Shown here: one piece after another, positions 44,937-53,700 of the stretch
Numbering within the stretch: position 1 is the stretch's first letter
How the letters are laid out: every line of letters starts with the position of its first letter
NCBI RefSeq assembly: GCF_013178945.1
Contig: NZ_JABFDM010000007.1
Location: 62,001-126,000 of the forward strand
Reading direction: 5' to 3'
Source of the DNA: Bradyrhizobium aeschynomenes
GTDB lineage: Bacteria; Pseudomonadota; Alphaproteobacteria; Rhizobiales; Xanthobacteraceae
Length of the DNA stretch: 64,000 nucleotides
Program-made: the position numbers and the translations under genes
Notes under the pieces: model-generated
Told to the model about the DNA's origin: nothing
What the model saw: the letters and a program-made list of their open reading frames with translations, nothing else
The model's database searches: none

Positions 44937-45630
44937 TCAGAGGGGCCAGCGCGACGTTCATCAACCCAACCAACACCATGACGAGGCCGGCGATCGCGCC
45001 CTCCTCGCGGCCGATCTGGTGGGCGCGCGCGGTACCGGCGCCGTGGGCGCCGACGCCGAAAAGTGCACCCTTCGCAAGTGCCGAGCGCAACGGCAAGCGC
45101 GCCAGCACGACATCGCCGACCGCGGCACCGATGATGCCGGTGAGCACGACGAAAACCGCCGTGAGATCCGGAATGCCCCCGATCTCGCCAGAGACCTCCA
45201 TCGCGAACGGGGTGCTCATGGAGCGCGGCAACAGGCTGAGCCGCAACTCGCCGTCGATGCCGAGCACGTAGGCCAGGGCCCAGCTGGTCGCCACCGCGGT
45301 AAGGCTCCCCGCGGCCATGCCGGCGAGCAGCATCGGCCAGCGACGGCGGATCAGCGCGCGCTGCTCGTAGATCGGCACGGCAAAGGCGACCGTGGCGGGG
45401 CCGAGCAAGGCCACCAGCCAATGCGTGCCGCGGATGTAGTCACGATAGGAGACGTTGAGCGCCAACGCCGCGATCATCAGCAATGCGGGCGCCACCGCGA
45501 GCGGCATCAGCCACCAACGTGGCCAGCGACGGTGCAGGCGCTTGGCAAGCACATAGAGCAGGATCGTTGCCAGCGACCAGACCGCAGCCTGGACCAGCGG
45601 CTCACGCCACAGCGTTGCTGCCGTCATCAC
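44917..45630 (-). CDS. lrgB: LrgB/CidB-family membrane protein
   Basis: A 237-residue protein with about seven hydrophobic helices. It matches LrgB, the partner of LrgA/CidA in a holin/antiholin-like system that influences murein hydrolase export, pyruvate transport and cell lysis in Gram-positives. Signature stretches are LLGPATVAFAVPIYEQR, LLPRSMSTPFAMEVSGEIGG and GVGAHGAGTARAHQIGREEG. It overlaps the upstream cidA gene by 29 bp, as usual for a cidA-lrgB pair. Confidence 0.9.
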   Translation of the reverse strand: MMTAATLWREPLVQAAVWSLATILLYVLAKRLHRRWPRWWLMPLAVAPALLMIAALALNVSYRDYIRGTHWLVALLGPATVAFAVPIYEQRALIRRRWPMLLAGMAAGSLTAVATSWALAYVLGIDGELRLSLLPRSMSTPFAMEVSGEIGGIPDLTAVFVVLTGIIGAAVGDVVLARLPLRSALAKGALFGVGAHGAGTARAHQIGREEGAIAGLVMVLVGLMNVALAPLIIQFLR

Positions 45631-46021
45631 GCTCGCTCCAGCGATAACAGAAATCGACGGTGAGCGCGGTCACGCACATCACGGCGGTGGTGCTCACGAC
45701 GATCAGGGCAAAGATCTTCAATCCGAGCAGTCCCAGCAGCTCGCGATGGTCGAGCAGCGCCAGCACGGCGGGAACGAAGAACAGCAGCATCTCGGCCAGC
45801 ATCCAGTTGGCGCCGCGCTTGATGTTGGCGACCTTCAGGCCGCCGGCCAGGAACAGCGCGAGCGCCAGCGCCATGCCGATGATACCGCCCGGCAGAGGCA
45901 GGCCGGTTGCCCGCGCCAGGATTTCGCCGGCAGCCCAAAACAGGCCGAGCAGGCCGATCTGCACCAACCGACTGCGGCGGAGCAGCCGCAGAAGCGAGAG
46001 GGGAATGTTGCGGTGCATCAT
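45602..46021 (-). CDS. cidA: CidA/LrgA-family holin-like protein
   Basis: A 139-residue, four-helix membrane protein. LGLFWAAGEILARATGLPLPGGIIGMALALALF is the LrgA/CidA signature, with WMLAEMLLFFVPAVLALLDH in the second half. The N-terminus is basic (HRNIPLSLLRLLRRSR). It is the first gene of a cidA-lrgB operon divergently transcribed from a LysR regulator, the same architecture as the CidR-controlled cidABC system. Confidence 0.9.
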   Translation of the reverse strand: MMHRNIPLSLLRLLRRSRLVQIGLLGLFWAAGEILARATGLPLPGGIIGMALALALFLAGGLKVANIKRGANWMLAEMLLFFVPAVLALLDHRELLGLLGLKIFALIVVSTTAVMCVTALTVDFCYRWSERDDGSNAVA

Positions 46022-46092
46022 GAGCGATATTCCAAACTGCAGGTGCCGCGAAGAATATGTCGCGTTGCAGCATGTCCAAAATGAATTGATTG

Positions 46093-46120
46093 ACTATTTT
46101 TCAGTCGATATTGGAATAGT
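46093..46120. promoter_or_regulatory. Inverted repeat in cidA/LysR intergenic region
   Basis: ACTATT (46093-46098) and AATAGT (46115-46120) form an inverted repeat separated by 16 bases, 10-40 bp upstream of the LysR gene. LysR regulators usually bind such dyads next to their own promoter and control the divergent operon. The 109-bp intergenic region is AT-rich compared with its surroundings. Confidence 0.5.
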
Positions 46121-46130
46121 ATGGCCGATT

Positions 46131-47012
46131 ATGGAACTGAGAACCCTCAAGACCTTCGTCGAGGTTGTCCGGCAGGGCGGCTTCTCCCAGGCGGCCAAGG
46201 TGGTGTTCGCCACCCAGTCGACCGTCAGCAAGGCGGTCAAGCAGCTCGAGGACGAGCTCGGGCTGCCGCTGCTGGATCGGCTCGGCCACAAGAGCCGGAT
46301 GACGGCGGCCGGCGAAATCGTCTATCGCCGCGCCATCCGGCTGCTGGCGGAGCGGGACGACCTGCAGGCGGAGCTCGCCGAGCTGCGCGGGCTGAAGCGC
46401 GGCGCGCTCCGCCTTGGCCTGCCGCCGATCGGATCGAGCACGGTGTTCGCGCCGTTGTTTGCACTGTATCGCCAGCTGTATCCGGAGATCGAGATCCGGC
46501 TGGTCGAGCATGGCAGCGATCGGCTAGGCGAGCTGCTCGCGGCAGGTGAGATCGACTTCGCCGGCCTGCTGCCGCCGATCGCCGAGGAGCTTGCGGCCCA
46601 GATCGTCCGCCGTGAGCCGCTGATGGCGCTGCTGTCGGTCGACCATCCGCTTGCCCGGCGCGACACGATCACGCTGAGCGAGCTGCGCGACACGCCGTTC
46701 GTGCTGTTCGAGGCGGGCTTCGCGCTCAACCGCATCCTGCGCGAGGCCTGCCGCCGCAACGGCTTCGAGCCGGTCGTGGCCGCACGGAGCACCCAGATCG
46801 ACTTCATCGCCGAGCTCGCCGGCGCAGGTCTCGGGGTCGCCTTCCTACCGCGCATGATCGCTACTCAACGCACCCAGGTGCCGATCAGCCTGGTCCTGCT
46901 CGACGAGCCCGACACCGAGTGGACCTTGGCGATGGCTTGGCGGCGCGGCGCCTATTTGTCACCGGCCGCGGCGGCGTGGCTCAGGCTGGTGCGGGAGCGC
47001 GGCCAAGCGTGA
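46131..47012 (+). CDS. LysR-family regulator, divergent from cidA-lrgB
   Basis: A 293-residue LysR protein from the ATG at 46131 (ELRTLKTFVEVVRQGGFSQA). The winged HTH (AAKVVFATQSTVSKAVKQLE) is followed by an effector-binding domain. It resembles CidR-type activators in position and size. The much longer frame from 45660 runs through cidA on the other strand and is not coding. Likely ligand by analogy is acetate or a weak acid, but this is inference. Confidence 0.92.
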   Translation: MELRTLKTFVEVVRQGGFSQAAKVVFATQSTVSKAVKQLEDELGLPLLDRLGHKSRMTAAGEIVYRRAIRLLAERDDLQAELAELRGLKRGALRLGLPPIGSSTVFAPLFALYRQLYPEIEIRLVEHGSDRLGELLAAGEIDFAGLLPPIAEELAAQIVRREPLMALLSVDHPLARRDTITLSELRDTPFVLFEAGFALNRILREACRRNGFEPVVAARSTQIDFIAELAGAGLGVAFLPRMIATQRTQVPISLVLLDEPDTEWTLAMAWRRGAYLSPAAAAWLRLVRERGQA

Positions 47013-47099
47013 GCTGCCGTGCGACGATGTCGCCTCCTCGTTGGAGGAACGTGCGGTGAGACGGAGGGTTGTCGCGACCAACGACCGGCGAGAATCACC

Positions 47100-47876
47100 A
47101 TGGCTCAGTTCAGGCTTCCCAAGGCCTCCGCGATCCGCGAAGGCAAATCCTGGCGCGGGCCTGAGAGCGCGACCTTACGCGAGTTTCGCATCTATCGCTG
47201 GAATCCGGATGTCGGCGGCAATCCGCAGATGGATAGCTATCAGGTCGACACTTCGGACTGCGGGCCGATGGTGCTCGACGGCCTGATCTGGATTAAGAAC
47301 AACATCGATCCGACGCTGGCCTTCCGCCGCTCGTGCCGCGAAGGCATCTGCGGCTCCTGCTCTATGAATATCGACGGCCAGAACACGCTGGCCTGCACGA
47401 AGTCGATGAGCGATCAGGACGGCGCCGTCCAGCTGCTGCCGCTGCCGCATCAGCCCGTGGTGAAGGATCTCGTTCCGGATCTCACCAATTTCTATGCACA
47501 GCTCTCGGTCATCGAGCCATGGCTGCAGACCACCACGCCGACACCGCAGAAGGAATGGCGGCAGAGTGAGGAGGACCGCGACAAGCTCAACGGCCTGTAT
47601 GAATGCATCCTCTGCGCGTGCTGCTCGACGTCGTGCCCGAGCTATTGGTGGAATTCGCAGCGCTTCCTCGGGCCGGCGGCGTTGATCCAGGCCGCGCGCT
47701 GGATCAACGACAGCCGCGACGAAGCCACCGGCGAGCGCCTCGACATTCTGGAGGATCCGTTCAGGCTGTACCGCTGCCACACCATCCTGAACTGCGCGAA
47801 GGCCTGCCCCAAGGGGCTCAACCCCGGCGAGGCGATCTCCGAGCTGCGCATGAAGCTGGTCGCGCGCAAGATGTAG
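47100..47876 (+). CDS. sdhB: Succinate dehydrogenase iron-sulfur subunit SdhB (solitary)
   Basis: A 258-residue iron-sulfur protein that passes electrons from SdhA flavin to the quinone site in complex II. All cluster cysteines are present: [2Fe-2S] in SCREGICGSC and LAC, [4Fe-4S] in CILCACCSTSCP, [3Fe-4S] in CHTILNCAKACPKG. The ATG at 47100 gives the normal length; a frame extension to 47019 is rejected. sdhA, sdhC and sdhD are not adjacent, since a LysR gene is upstream and a small gene downstream. It may be split from or duplicated relative to the main sdh operon. Confidence 0.93.
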   Translation: MAQFRLPKASAIREGKSWRGPESATLREFRIYRWNPDVGGNPQMDSYQVDTSDCGPMVLDGLIWIKNNIDPTLAFRRSCREGICGSCSMNIDGQNTLACTKSMSDQDGAVQLLPLPHQPVVKDLVPDLTNFYAQLSVIEPWLQTTTPTPQKEWRQSEEDRDKLNGLYECILCACCSTSCPSYWWNSQRFLGPAALIQAARWINDSRDEATGERLDILEDPFRLYRCHTILNCAKACPKGLNPGEAISELRMKLVARKM

Positions 47877-48140
47877 TCGAGGAACGGCTGCGGCCGACGG
47901 CGATTGGTTTGCGGTGACGTTTAAGAGCAAGGCAGACTGCTGATGCCGAGAATGTCACTCGTTTCGTTCGAACGGCGCAGCGACAACGGCCCGGCTCCGA
48001 TCGATCCAAGGATCGATGTGCAAGATCGCATCCCGGTCGTGAGAATCTCGATGCGCACGGTCGCCGGGGCAACGTCCAGAACACCTCCATCAGGGCCATC
48101 AGCGGGACCGCTCGCATTGGCCCGGCATTCAAGGATGATG

Positions 48141-48353
48141 ATGAGCGAGCAAGATCGCAAGACGTCCGACCTCAATCCCGGACCTGCTGCTGGGCCTCGA
48201 AAAATGGTCGGCGAAGCGCCGAAGACGCCGCAGGCCGAGGACATGCCAATGGCAGGTCCGCATGCGCGGCCTGAGCTCACCGACAATGACAAGACGCCCG
48301 GCACCGGAATGTTGTCGGAGCCGGGCTCCTCCAACCCCAGTCCGACGGGATGA
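48141..48353 (+). CDS. Small hydrophilic hypothetical protein
   Basis: A 70-residue protein. Of three consecutive ATG codons (48135, 48138, 48141), the third is best spaced after AAGG. The sequence (SEQDRKTSDLNPGPAAGPRK, ending PGSSNPSPTG) is Pro/Gly/Ser/Asp-rich, lacks hydrophobic core residues and is probably disordered. Similar small proteins are common in Bradyrhizobium. Function unknown. Confidence 0.6.
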   Translation: MSEQDRKTSDLNPGPAAGPRKMVGEAPKTPQAEDMPMAGPHARPELTDNDKTPGTGMLSEPGSSNPSPTG

Positions 48354-48499
48354 TCTTGGATGACATGATTCGTGCCGGGAACCCCATCGAGCGTCTCGAC
48401 ACGGAACCGCCGATGCTCTGAGGCGTTTCCGCCTCCTCCGAATCAACGCGACCCGTCTCGAGGTGTCGCGAGAATCATCGTTCGTCCGGAGGGGCAGGG

Positions 48500-49327
48500 A
48501 TGTGCCGTTGGATTGCCTATCGCGGAGAGCGCACCGCGTTCGAGCATTACGTCACCGAGCCGGAACATTCTCTGGTGACGCAGAGCCTGCGTGCGCTCGA
48601 ATCGACTGCCGGAACAAACGGTGATGGATTTGGACTTGGCTGGTACGGCGATCACCCGGAGCCCGGCCTCTATCGCGAGACGCGGCCGGCGTGGTCGGAC
48701 GAGAACCTGCGCTATCTCTGTCGCCATCTGCACTCGCATCTATTCTTCGCGCATGTGCGTGCCGCGACAGGCACCGCAGTGACGCGGCAGAACTGCCATC
48801 CGTTCGCCTGCGGCCGCTGGCTTTTCATGCACAATGGTTTCGTCGGCAGCTGGAACCGGCTGCGCCGCAAGGTCGAGGCAATGATTCCGGATGGACTGTA
48901 TCCGTCGCGGCTCGGGACCACCGATTCCGAAGCCGTGTTCCTCGCCATGGTCGGTGCCGGGATCGAGCAGGATCCGATCGGCGCGACACGCAAGGTGCTG
49001 AGGTCGCTTTGTGAGCTGGTGAATGAGGACGGTCTTCGCGAGCACATGCGCTTCACCTCGGCGCTGTCCAATGGCCACGATCTCTACGCGTTTCGCTTCG
49101 CCGCCAACGACCGTGCGAACTCCCTCTATTATCGCGAGGACGGCGATCAGGTGATCGCGGTGTCCGAGCCATACGACAAGGAGCCGGATTGGATCGAGGT
49201 GCCGCCGGATCACGTGCTGGTCGCGCGTGCGTCGCGACCTGCCGAAATCGTTCCGCTATTTGCCGCAGGCCAGGCTGGTTTCGCCGCGGAACGCAAGAGA
49301 TCACAGAGGGTTATCGGAGGTACATAG
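48500..49327 (+). CDS. Class II glutamine amidotransferase (YafJ-like)
   Basis: A 275-residue N-terminal-nucleophile amidotransferase. Processing of Met would expose Cys2 (MCRWIAYRG), the catalytic nucleophile. NGDGFGLGWYG, FFAHVRAATG and CHPFACGRWLFMHNG are the glutamine-binding and oxyanion elements. It has no synthetase domain. It is followed 21 bp later by the asparagine-synthetase-like gene, which has its own amidotransferase domain, so two nitrogen-donating domains occur in one operon. Confidence 0.88.
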   Translation: MCRWIAYRGERTAFEHYVTEPEHSLVTQSLRALESTAGTNGDGFGLGWYGDHPEPGLYRETRPAWSDENLRYLCRHLHSHLFFAHVRAATGTAVTRQNCHPFACGRWLFMHNGFVGSWNRLRRKVEAMIPDGLYPSRLGTTDSEAVFLAMVGAGIEQDPIGATRKVLRSLCELVNEDGLREHMRFTSALSNGHDLYAFRFAANDRANSLYYREDGDQVIAVSEPYDKEPDWIEVPPDHVLVARASRPAEIVPLFAAGQAGFAAERKRSQRVIGGT

Positions 49328-49348
49328 CACAAGGGAATTGGATCCGCG

Positions 49349-51121
49349 ATGTGCGGCATTTGTGGTGAGATCAGATATTCCGGCCAACCCTCGCTGGCAG
49401 CGCTCGGCCGTGTGAACGATGCGATGCAGGCGCGCGGACCCGATGCGGCCGGCATCCATGTGCAAGGTCAGATCGCGCTCGGCCATCGCCGCCTCAGCAT
49501 CCTCGACCTGTCGGCGGCCGCGCAGCAGCCGATGATCGACGCCGCGCTGGGGCTCGGCATCGCATTCAACGGCTGCATCTATAATTTCCGCGAGCTCCGC
49601 AGTGAGCTGCAGGCGAAGGGCTATCGCTTCTTCTCGGATGGCGATACCGAAGTGATTCTCAAGGCGTACCACGCCTGGGGCAGGGCCTGCGTGCAGCGCT
49701 TCAAGGGGATGTTCGCCTTCGCCCTGTGGGAGCGCGACAGCGGGCGCGTGGTCCTGGCGCGCGACCGGCTGGGGATCAAGCCGCTCTACTACACCGAAGG
49801 CCCTGGCTTCCTGCGCTTTGCCTCGTCCCTGCCGGCGCTGCTTGCCGGCGGGGACGTCGACACCTCGCTCGACCAGGTGGCGTTGCATCACTTCTTCAGC
49901 TTCCACGCCGCGGTGCCGGCGCCGCGGACCATCCTCAACGGCGTGAAGAAGCTGGAGCCGGCGACCTTGCTGACCATCGACCCGGATGGAATGCACCGCC
50001 GCGAGCGTTTCTGGCAATTCAACGTCGGTGAGCAGCGTCCGACCGATCGGGCGATGAGCGAGGACGAATGGTCGGATGCGGTGCTGGATGTCATGGCGGC
50101 TGCGGTCGACCGCCGCCGCGTTGCGGACGTGCCGGTGGGCGTACTGCTGTCCGGCGGGCTCGACTCGTCGTTGCTGGTCGCGCTGCTGTCGAAGCTGGGT
50201 CACGAGGACATCCGTACCTTCTCGATCGGTTTCGATGCGGTCGGCGGCCACAGCGGCGATGAGTTTCGCTACTCGGACATCATCGCGCGCACCTTCGGCA
50301 CCCATCACGAGCAGATCCGGATCGACGGCGATCGCGCGCTCGAGGCCTTGCCGCAGGCCATTGCCGCGATGTCGGAACCGATGGTCAGCCACGACGCCGT
50401 CGCGTTCTATCTGCTGTCATCGGAGGTCGCCAAGCGCGTCAAGGTGGTGCAGAGCGGGCAGGGCGCAGACGAGGTGTTCGGCGGCTACAGCTGGTACCCC
50501 GGCTTTCTCTCGGCCAACGATGCCGTGCAGCAATATCAGAACGCCTATTTCGATTGGAAGCATGCGGATCTGCAACAGCTTCTGACGCCGGATCTGCTCG
50601 GCGACGACGTGAGTCTCGATCTGGTCGAGCGCTTTTTCGCCGATCACGGCGGTGCGTCCGCAGTGGACAAGGTGCTGCAGATCGACGCCGAGATCATGAT
50701 GGTGGACGACCCGGTGAAGCGGGTCGACAACATGACCATGGCGTTCGGGCTCGAAGCGCGCGTTCCGTTCCTGGATCATGAGGTGATCGAGCTGGCCGCG
50801 CGCATGCCGGCCGAGCTGAAGGTGAGGAACGGCGGCAAGCACATCCTGAAGGAGGCCGCCCGGCGCTGCGTGCCGGCGGAGGTGATCGACCGTCCCAAGG
50901 GTTACTTCCCCGTCCCCTCGCTACGCTATCTGAGGGGGCCGTTCCTCGATTACGTGCGCGACGTGCTCAGTGACGACAAGGCGCGCGCGCGCGGGCTCTA
51001 TCGACGCGATTTCGTCGATCACATGCTGCAAAACCCCGAAGCGGAGATGAGCCCAAAAGGGCATTCGCGGCTTTGGCAGGCGGCATTGCTGGAAGCCTGG
51101 CTGCAGACTCACGGCATTTGA
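49349..51121 (+). CDS. N-acetylglutaminylglutamine-amide-type synthetase (AsnB-like)
   Basis: A 590-residue AsnB-superfamily enzyme: Ntn glutaminase domain (Cys2 in MCGICGEIRYSG, RGPDAAG) and C-terminal AMP-forming synthetase domain (PP-loop LLSGGLDSS near 261, then SGQGADEVFGGYSWYPGF). It matches the TIGR03104 group, which amidates N-acetylglutaminylglutamine to the osmoprotectant NAGGN in Sinorhizobium and Pseudomonas. The acetyl/ATP-grasp partner usual for NAGGN is absent; instead a GCS2-type ligase follows 19 bp downstream. An osmolyte or glutamyl-peptide amide product is inferred. Confidence 0.88.
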   Translation: MCGICGEIRYSGQPSLAALGRVNDAMQARGPDAAGIHVQGQIALGHRRLSILDLSAAAQQPMIDAALGLGIAFNGCIYNFRELRSELQAKGYRFFSDGDTEVILKAYHAWGRACVQRFKGMFAFALWERDSGRVVLARDRLGIKPLYYTEGPGFLRFASSLPALLAGGDVDTSLDQVALHHFFSFHAAVPAPRTILNGVKKLEPATLLTIDPDGMHRRERFWQFNVGEQRPTDRAMSEDEWSDAVLDVMAAAVDRRRVADVPVGVLLSGGLDSSLLVALLSKLGHEDIRTFSIGFDAVGGHSGDEFRYSDIIARTFGTHHEQIRIDGDRALEALPQAIAAMSEPMVSHDAVAFYLLSSEVAKRVKVVQSGQGADEVFGGYSWYPGFLSANDAVQQYQNAYFDWKHADLQQLLTPDLLGDDVSLDLVERFFADHGGASAVDKVLQIDAEIMMVDDPVKRVDNMTMAFGLEARVPFLDHEVIELAARMPAELKVRNGGKHILKEAARRCVPAEVIDRPKGYFPVPSLRYLRGPFLDYVRDVLSDDKARARGLYRRDFVDHMLQNPEAEMSPKGHSRLWQAALLEAWLQTHGI

Positions 51122-51140
51122 TACAATCAGGATTGATCAC

Positions 51141-52373
51141 ATGGGATTGGACCCACGCATCTTGGAGAAGCTCCGTCTTGGTCTGAGCGACGACGAGCGT
51201 CGGCTGGTGATCCGCTCGGCCACAGGCGGCGAGGAGGTTACCGAGTATTCCTTTGGCATCGAGGAGGAGTATTTCCTCGCAGATGCGAAGACGCTGGATG
51301 TTGCGATCCGCACGCCGGATGATCTGTTCGAGGCCGCGAACTGGTCGACCGGCGGCCAGGCCATGCGCGAGATGCTGCAGGCGCAGCTCGAGGTCGCGAC
51401 CAACGTGCATGTCGACGCGGGCGATGCGCGCGAGGAGCTGAAATTCCTGCGCCGCGAGGTTGCCAGCGTTGCCGGCCAGTATGGCCTCACGATCCTCGCC
51501 TGTTCGACGCATCCGACCGCAACGTGGCGCAGCTCGCAGCCCACGCCCAGGCCACGTTATGTGGAGATGATGGAGGATCTGCGCATCGTCGGCCAGCGCA
51601 ACATGCTGTGCGGCATGCACGTGCATGTCCAATTGCCCGATCCCGAGCGGCGCTTCGCGGTCATGCGCGCGATGATTCCCTACATTCCGGTGTTCATCGC
51701 GCTATCCGCGTCGTCGCCGTTCTGGAATTCACGCGAGACTGGCTTGAAAGGTTATCGGCTCGCTGCCTATGACGAACTGCCGCGTACCGGGCTGCCGGAG
51801 CTGTTCACGTCCAAAAAGCAGTACGACCGCTATGTTGCGGCGCTGACGAAGTCGGGTGTGATGCCGGACGAGAGCCATGTGTGGTGGGCGATGCGGCCAT
51901 CGCTGCGTCATCCGACGCTGGAATTGCGTGCGCCCGACGTCTGCACCGCAGTCGATGATGCAGTGGCAGTCGCCTCGCTGTACCGCGCGCTGGCGCGCCA
52001 CTTGTATCTCAACCCGGATCTCGCCGGGGCCGTCGGCAATGTCGAGCGCGCGATCGCCGTCGAGAACAAATGGCGGGCGCAGCGTTACGGCACCGACTGC
52101 CTGTTCGTCACCGAGGACGGTCCGGTGACCGGCCAGGAGATCCTCAATCGGATGATCGCTGACGTCGCGCCGCATGCCGAGACGCTCGGGTGTCTTGCCG
52201 AGGTCGAGCGCTGCCGCACCATCATGCAGTTCGGCAGCTCGGCCGACTATCAGCTGCAGGCCTATCGCGAGTCCGGTGGGCAACTGACAGCCGTGACGCG
52301 CTGGATCGAAGCAGCGACGGTCTCGCGTGCCGAGCCGCCACGCTCGCAGGCGCCGGTCGAGCCGGCGCAATGA
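51141..52373 (+). CDS. GCS2-type carboxylate-amine ligase (YbdK-like)
   Basis: A 410-residue ATP-dependent ligase of the glutamate-cysteine-ligase type 2 superfamily (YbdK/EgtA-like). It forms gamma-glutamyl or other carboxylate-amine bonds. The N-terminal signature YSFGIEEEYFLADAKTLDV and later CGMHVHVQLPDPE, MRPSLRHPTLELRAPDVCT fit the family. It has 37 residues of extra sequence before the EEEYF motif. It closes the three-gene amidotransferase/AsnB/GCS2 operon. Its partner substrates are not predictable but may include glutamate or glutamine. Confidence 0.88.
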   Translation: MGLDPRILEKLRLGLSDDERRLVIRSATGGEEVTEYSFGIEEEYFLADAKTLDVAIRTPDDLFEAANWSTGGQAMREMLQAQLEVATNVHVDAGDAREELKFLRREVASVAGQYGLTILACSTHPTATWRSSQPTPRPRYVEMMEDLRIVGQRNMLCGMHVHVQLPDPERRFAVMRAMIPYIPVFIALSASSPFWNSRETGLKGYRLAAYDELPRTGLPELFTSKKQYDRYVAALTKSGVMPDESHVWWAMRPSLRHPTLELRAPDVCTAVDDAVAVASLYRALARHLYLNPDLAGAVGNVERAIAVENKWRAQRYGTDCLFVTEDGPVTGQEILNRMIADVAPHAETLGCLAEVERCRTIMQFGSSADYQLQAYRESGGQLTAVTRWIEAATVSRAEPPRSQAPVEPAQ

Positions 52374-52379
52374 TGCCGG

Positions 52380-53585
52380 TCAGGTCGCCGGCCTGATGAT
52401 GCGGCCTTCGCGGGCGACGAGGCAGCCGCCTTTATACACGGAGCGCCCTTTAGGCACGGCAACCACCGCCTCCGGCACGTGTTCCGCATTCACCGTGACG
52501 AAGTCGGCGCGCGCTCCGACGCGCAGGCCGTAATCCGCCAGTCGCAATGCCTTGGCGCCTGCCTCGGTGACAAGGTCGAAGGCGATGCGCAATTCGTCGT
52601 CGACATAGAAGCCCGAGCGGTAGCCGACCATCATGGCGCGGTTCAACAGATCGCCGTCGCCATAGGGCCACCAGGAATCGCGGATGTTGTCGTTGCCGCT
52701 GAATACGGTGACGCCGGCCGCGCGCAGCTGCGCCACCGGCGGAAAGGGCCGCGCGCCCGGCGCATTGGTCATGATGGCGACGCCCGACGTCGCCAGCACG
52801 TCGGCGATTTTCTTGAGCGGATCCGCCGGCAAGTCGCCAAGCGCATAGGCGTGGCTGACCGTGACGTGGCCCGCCATTCCCAGCGCGCGGGTGCGCGCGG
52901 CGATCTGCTCCAGCTCGAACAGGCCGAGCATGCCGGGGTCGTGCAGATGAATGTCGATATCGACGCCGTGCTTGTGGGCTATGCCGAACACGACGTCGAG
53001 ATGCTTCTCGACGTCGCGGTCGAAGCTTGCCGGATCGAGTCCGCCGACGAGATCGGCGCCGAGCTTGATCGCCTCGTCGAGCAGCTCCGGCGTGCCCGGG
53101 CTCCTGAGGATGCCGCTCTGGGGAAAGGCAACGAGCTGGATTTCGATCAACTCGCGATATTCTTCACGCACGCGCAGAATCGTCTCCAGCGATTTGAGGC
53201 CGACCGAGCCGTCGACCATCACATGGCTGCGCATCCGGGTGGTGCCGAGGCCGATGCAGAGATCGAGCTGGTTGCGGGCGCGCACATCCATCGGCGCGGC
53301 CGCGGCCATGTTCTGCGCCTGGAACGTGACGCGCTCATGCACGTCGAAGCCGTTGGTGCACGGCTTGTGCGGCTTCCACGCATCGCCATAGAAGCTGGTG
53401 TCGAGATGGATGTGGCCCTCGACGAAGCCCGGCACGACCAGGGCGCCGGCGAGATCGACCACCTCGCGCGCCTCCGGGCGTTCGGTCTCAGGCAGCAGGC
53501 CACTGATGCGGCCGTCGTGCACGGTGATCGCGTGACGCGCGCCACGGTCGAGCCGCGCATTGATGAACAGCTTGTCCACGACCAT
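52380..53585 (-). CDS. CodA-like amidohydrolase/deaminase
   Basis: A 401-residue metal-dependent amidohydrolase. HxH is in VEGHIHLDTSFYGD, further ligands are in DIHLHDPGML and TVSHAYALGD, and the catalytic Asp is in SGNDNIRDSWWPYG. That order matches cytosine deaminase and the related AtzC/N-isopropylammelide hydrolases. The start is the ATG at 53585 (VVDKLFINARLDRG) with GGCGAG in front; a longer frame to 53711 is rejected. Its 5' end lies 115 bp from the MhqD-like gene. Substrate not certain. Confidence 0.85.
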   Translation of the reverse strand: MVVDKLFINARLDRGARHAITVHDGRISGLLPETERPEAREVVDLAGALVVPGFVEGHIHLDTSFYGDAWKPHKPCTNGFDVHERVTFQAQNMAAAAPMDVRARNQLDLCIGLGTTRMRSHVMVDGSVGLKSLETILRVREEYRELIEIQLVAFPQSGILRSPGTPELLDEAIKLGADLVGGLDPASFDRDVEKHLDVVFGIAHKHGVDIDIHLHDPGMLGLFELEQIAARTRALGMAGHVTVSHAYALGDLPADPLKKIADVLATSGVAIMTNAPGARPFPPVAQLRAAGVTVFSGNDNIRDSWWPYGDGDLLNRAMMVGYRSGFYVDDELRIAFDLVTEAGAKALRLADYGLRVGARADFVTVNAEHVPEAVVAVPKGRSVYKGGCLVAREGRIIRPAT

Positions 53586-53700
53586 CTCGCCGAACCCCTT
53601 CCATCTGCCGCCGGCACCGGAGCCGCATGGTGCGGTCCGATGCCGACACGGATCGGCATTCTCGATCAGGATCGATCGGCGCCGCAAGTGCAGATGCTGG

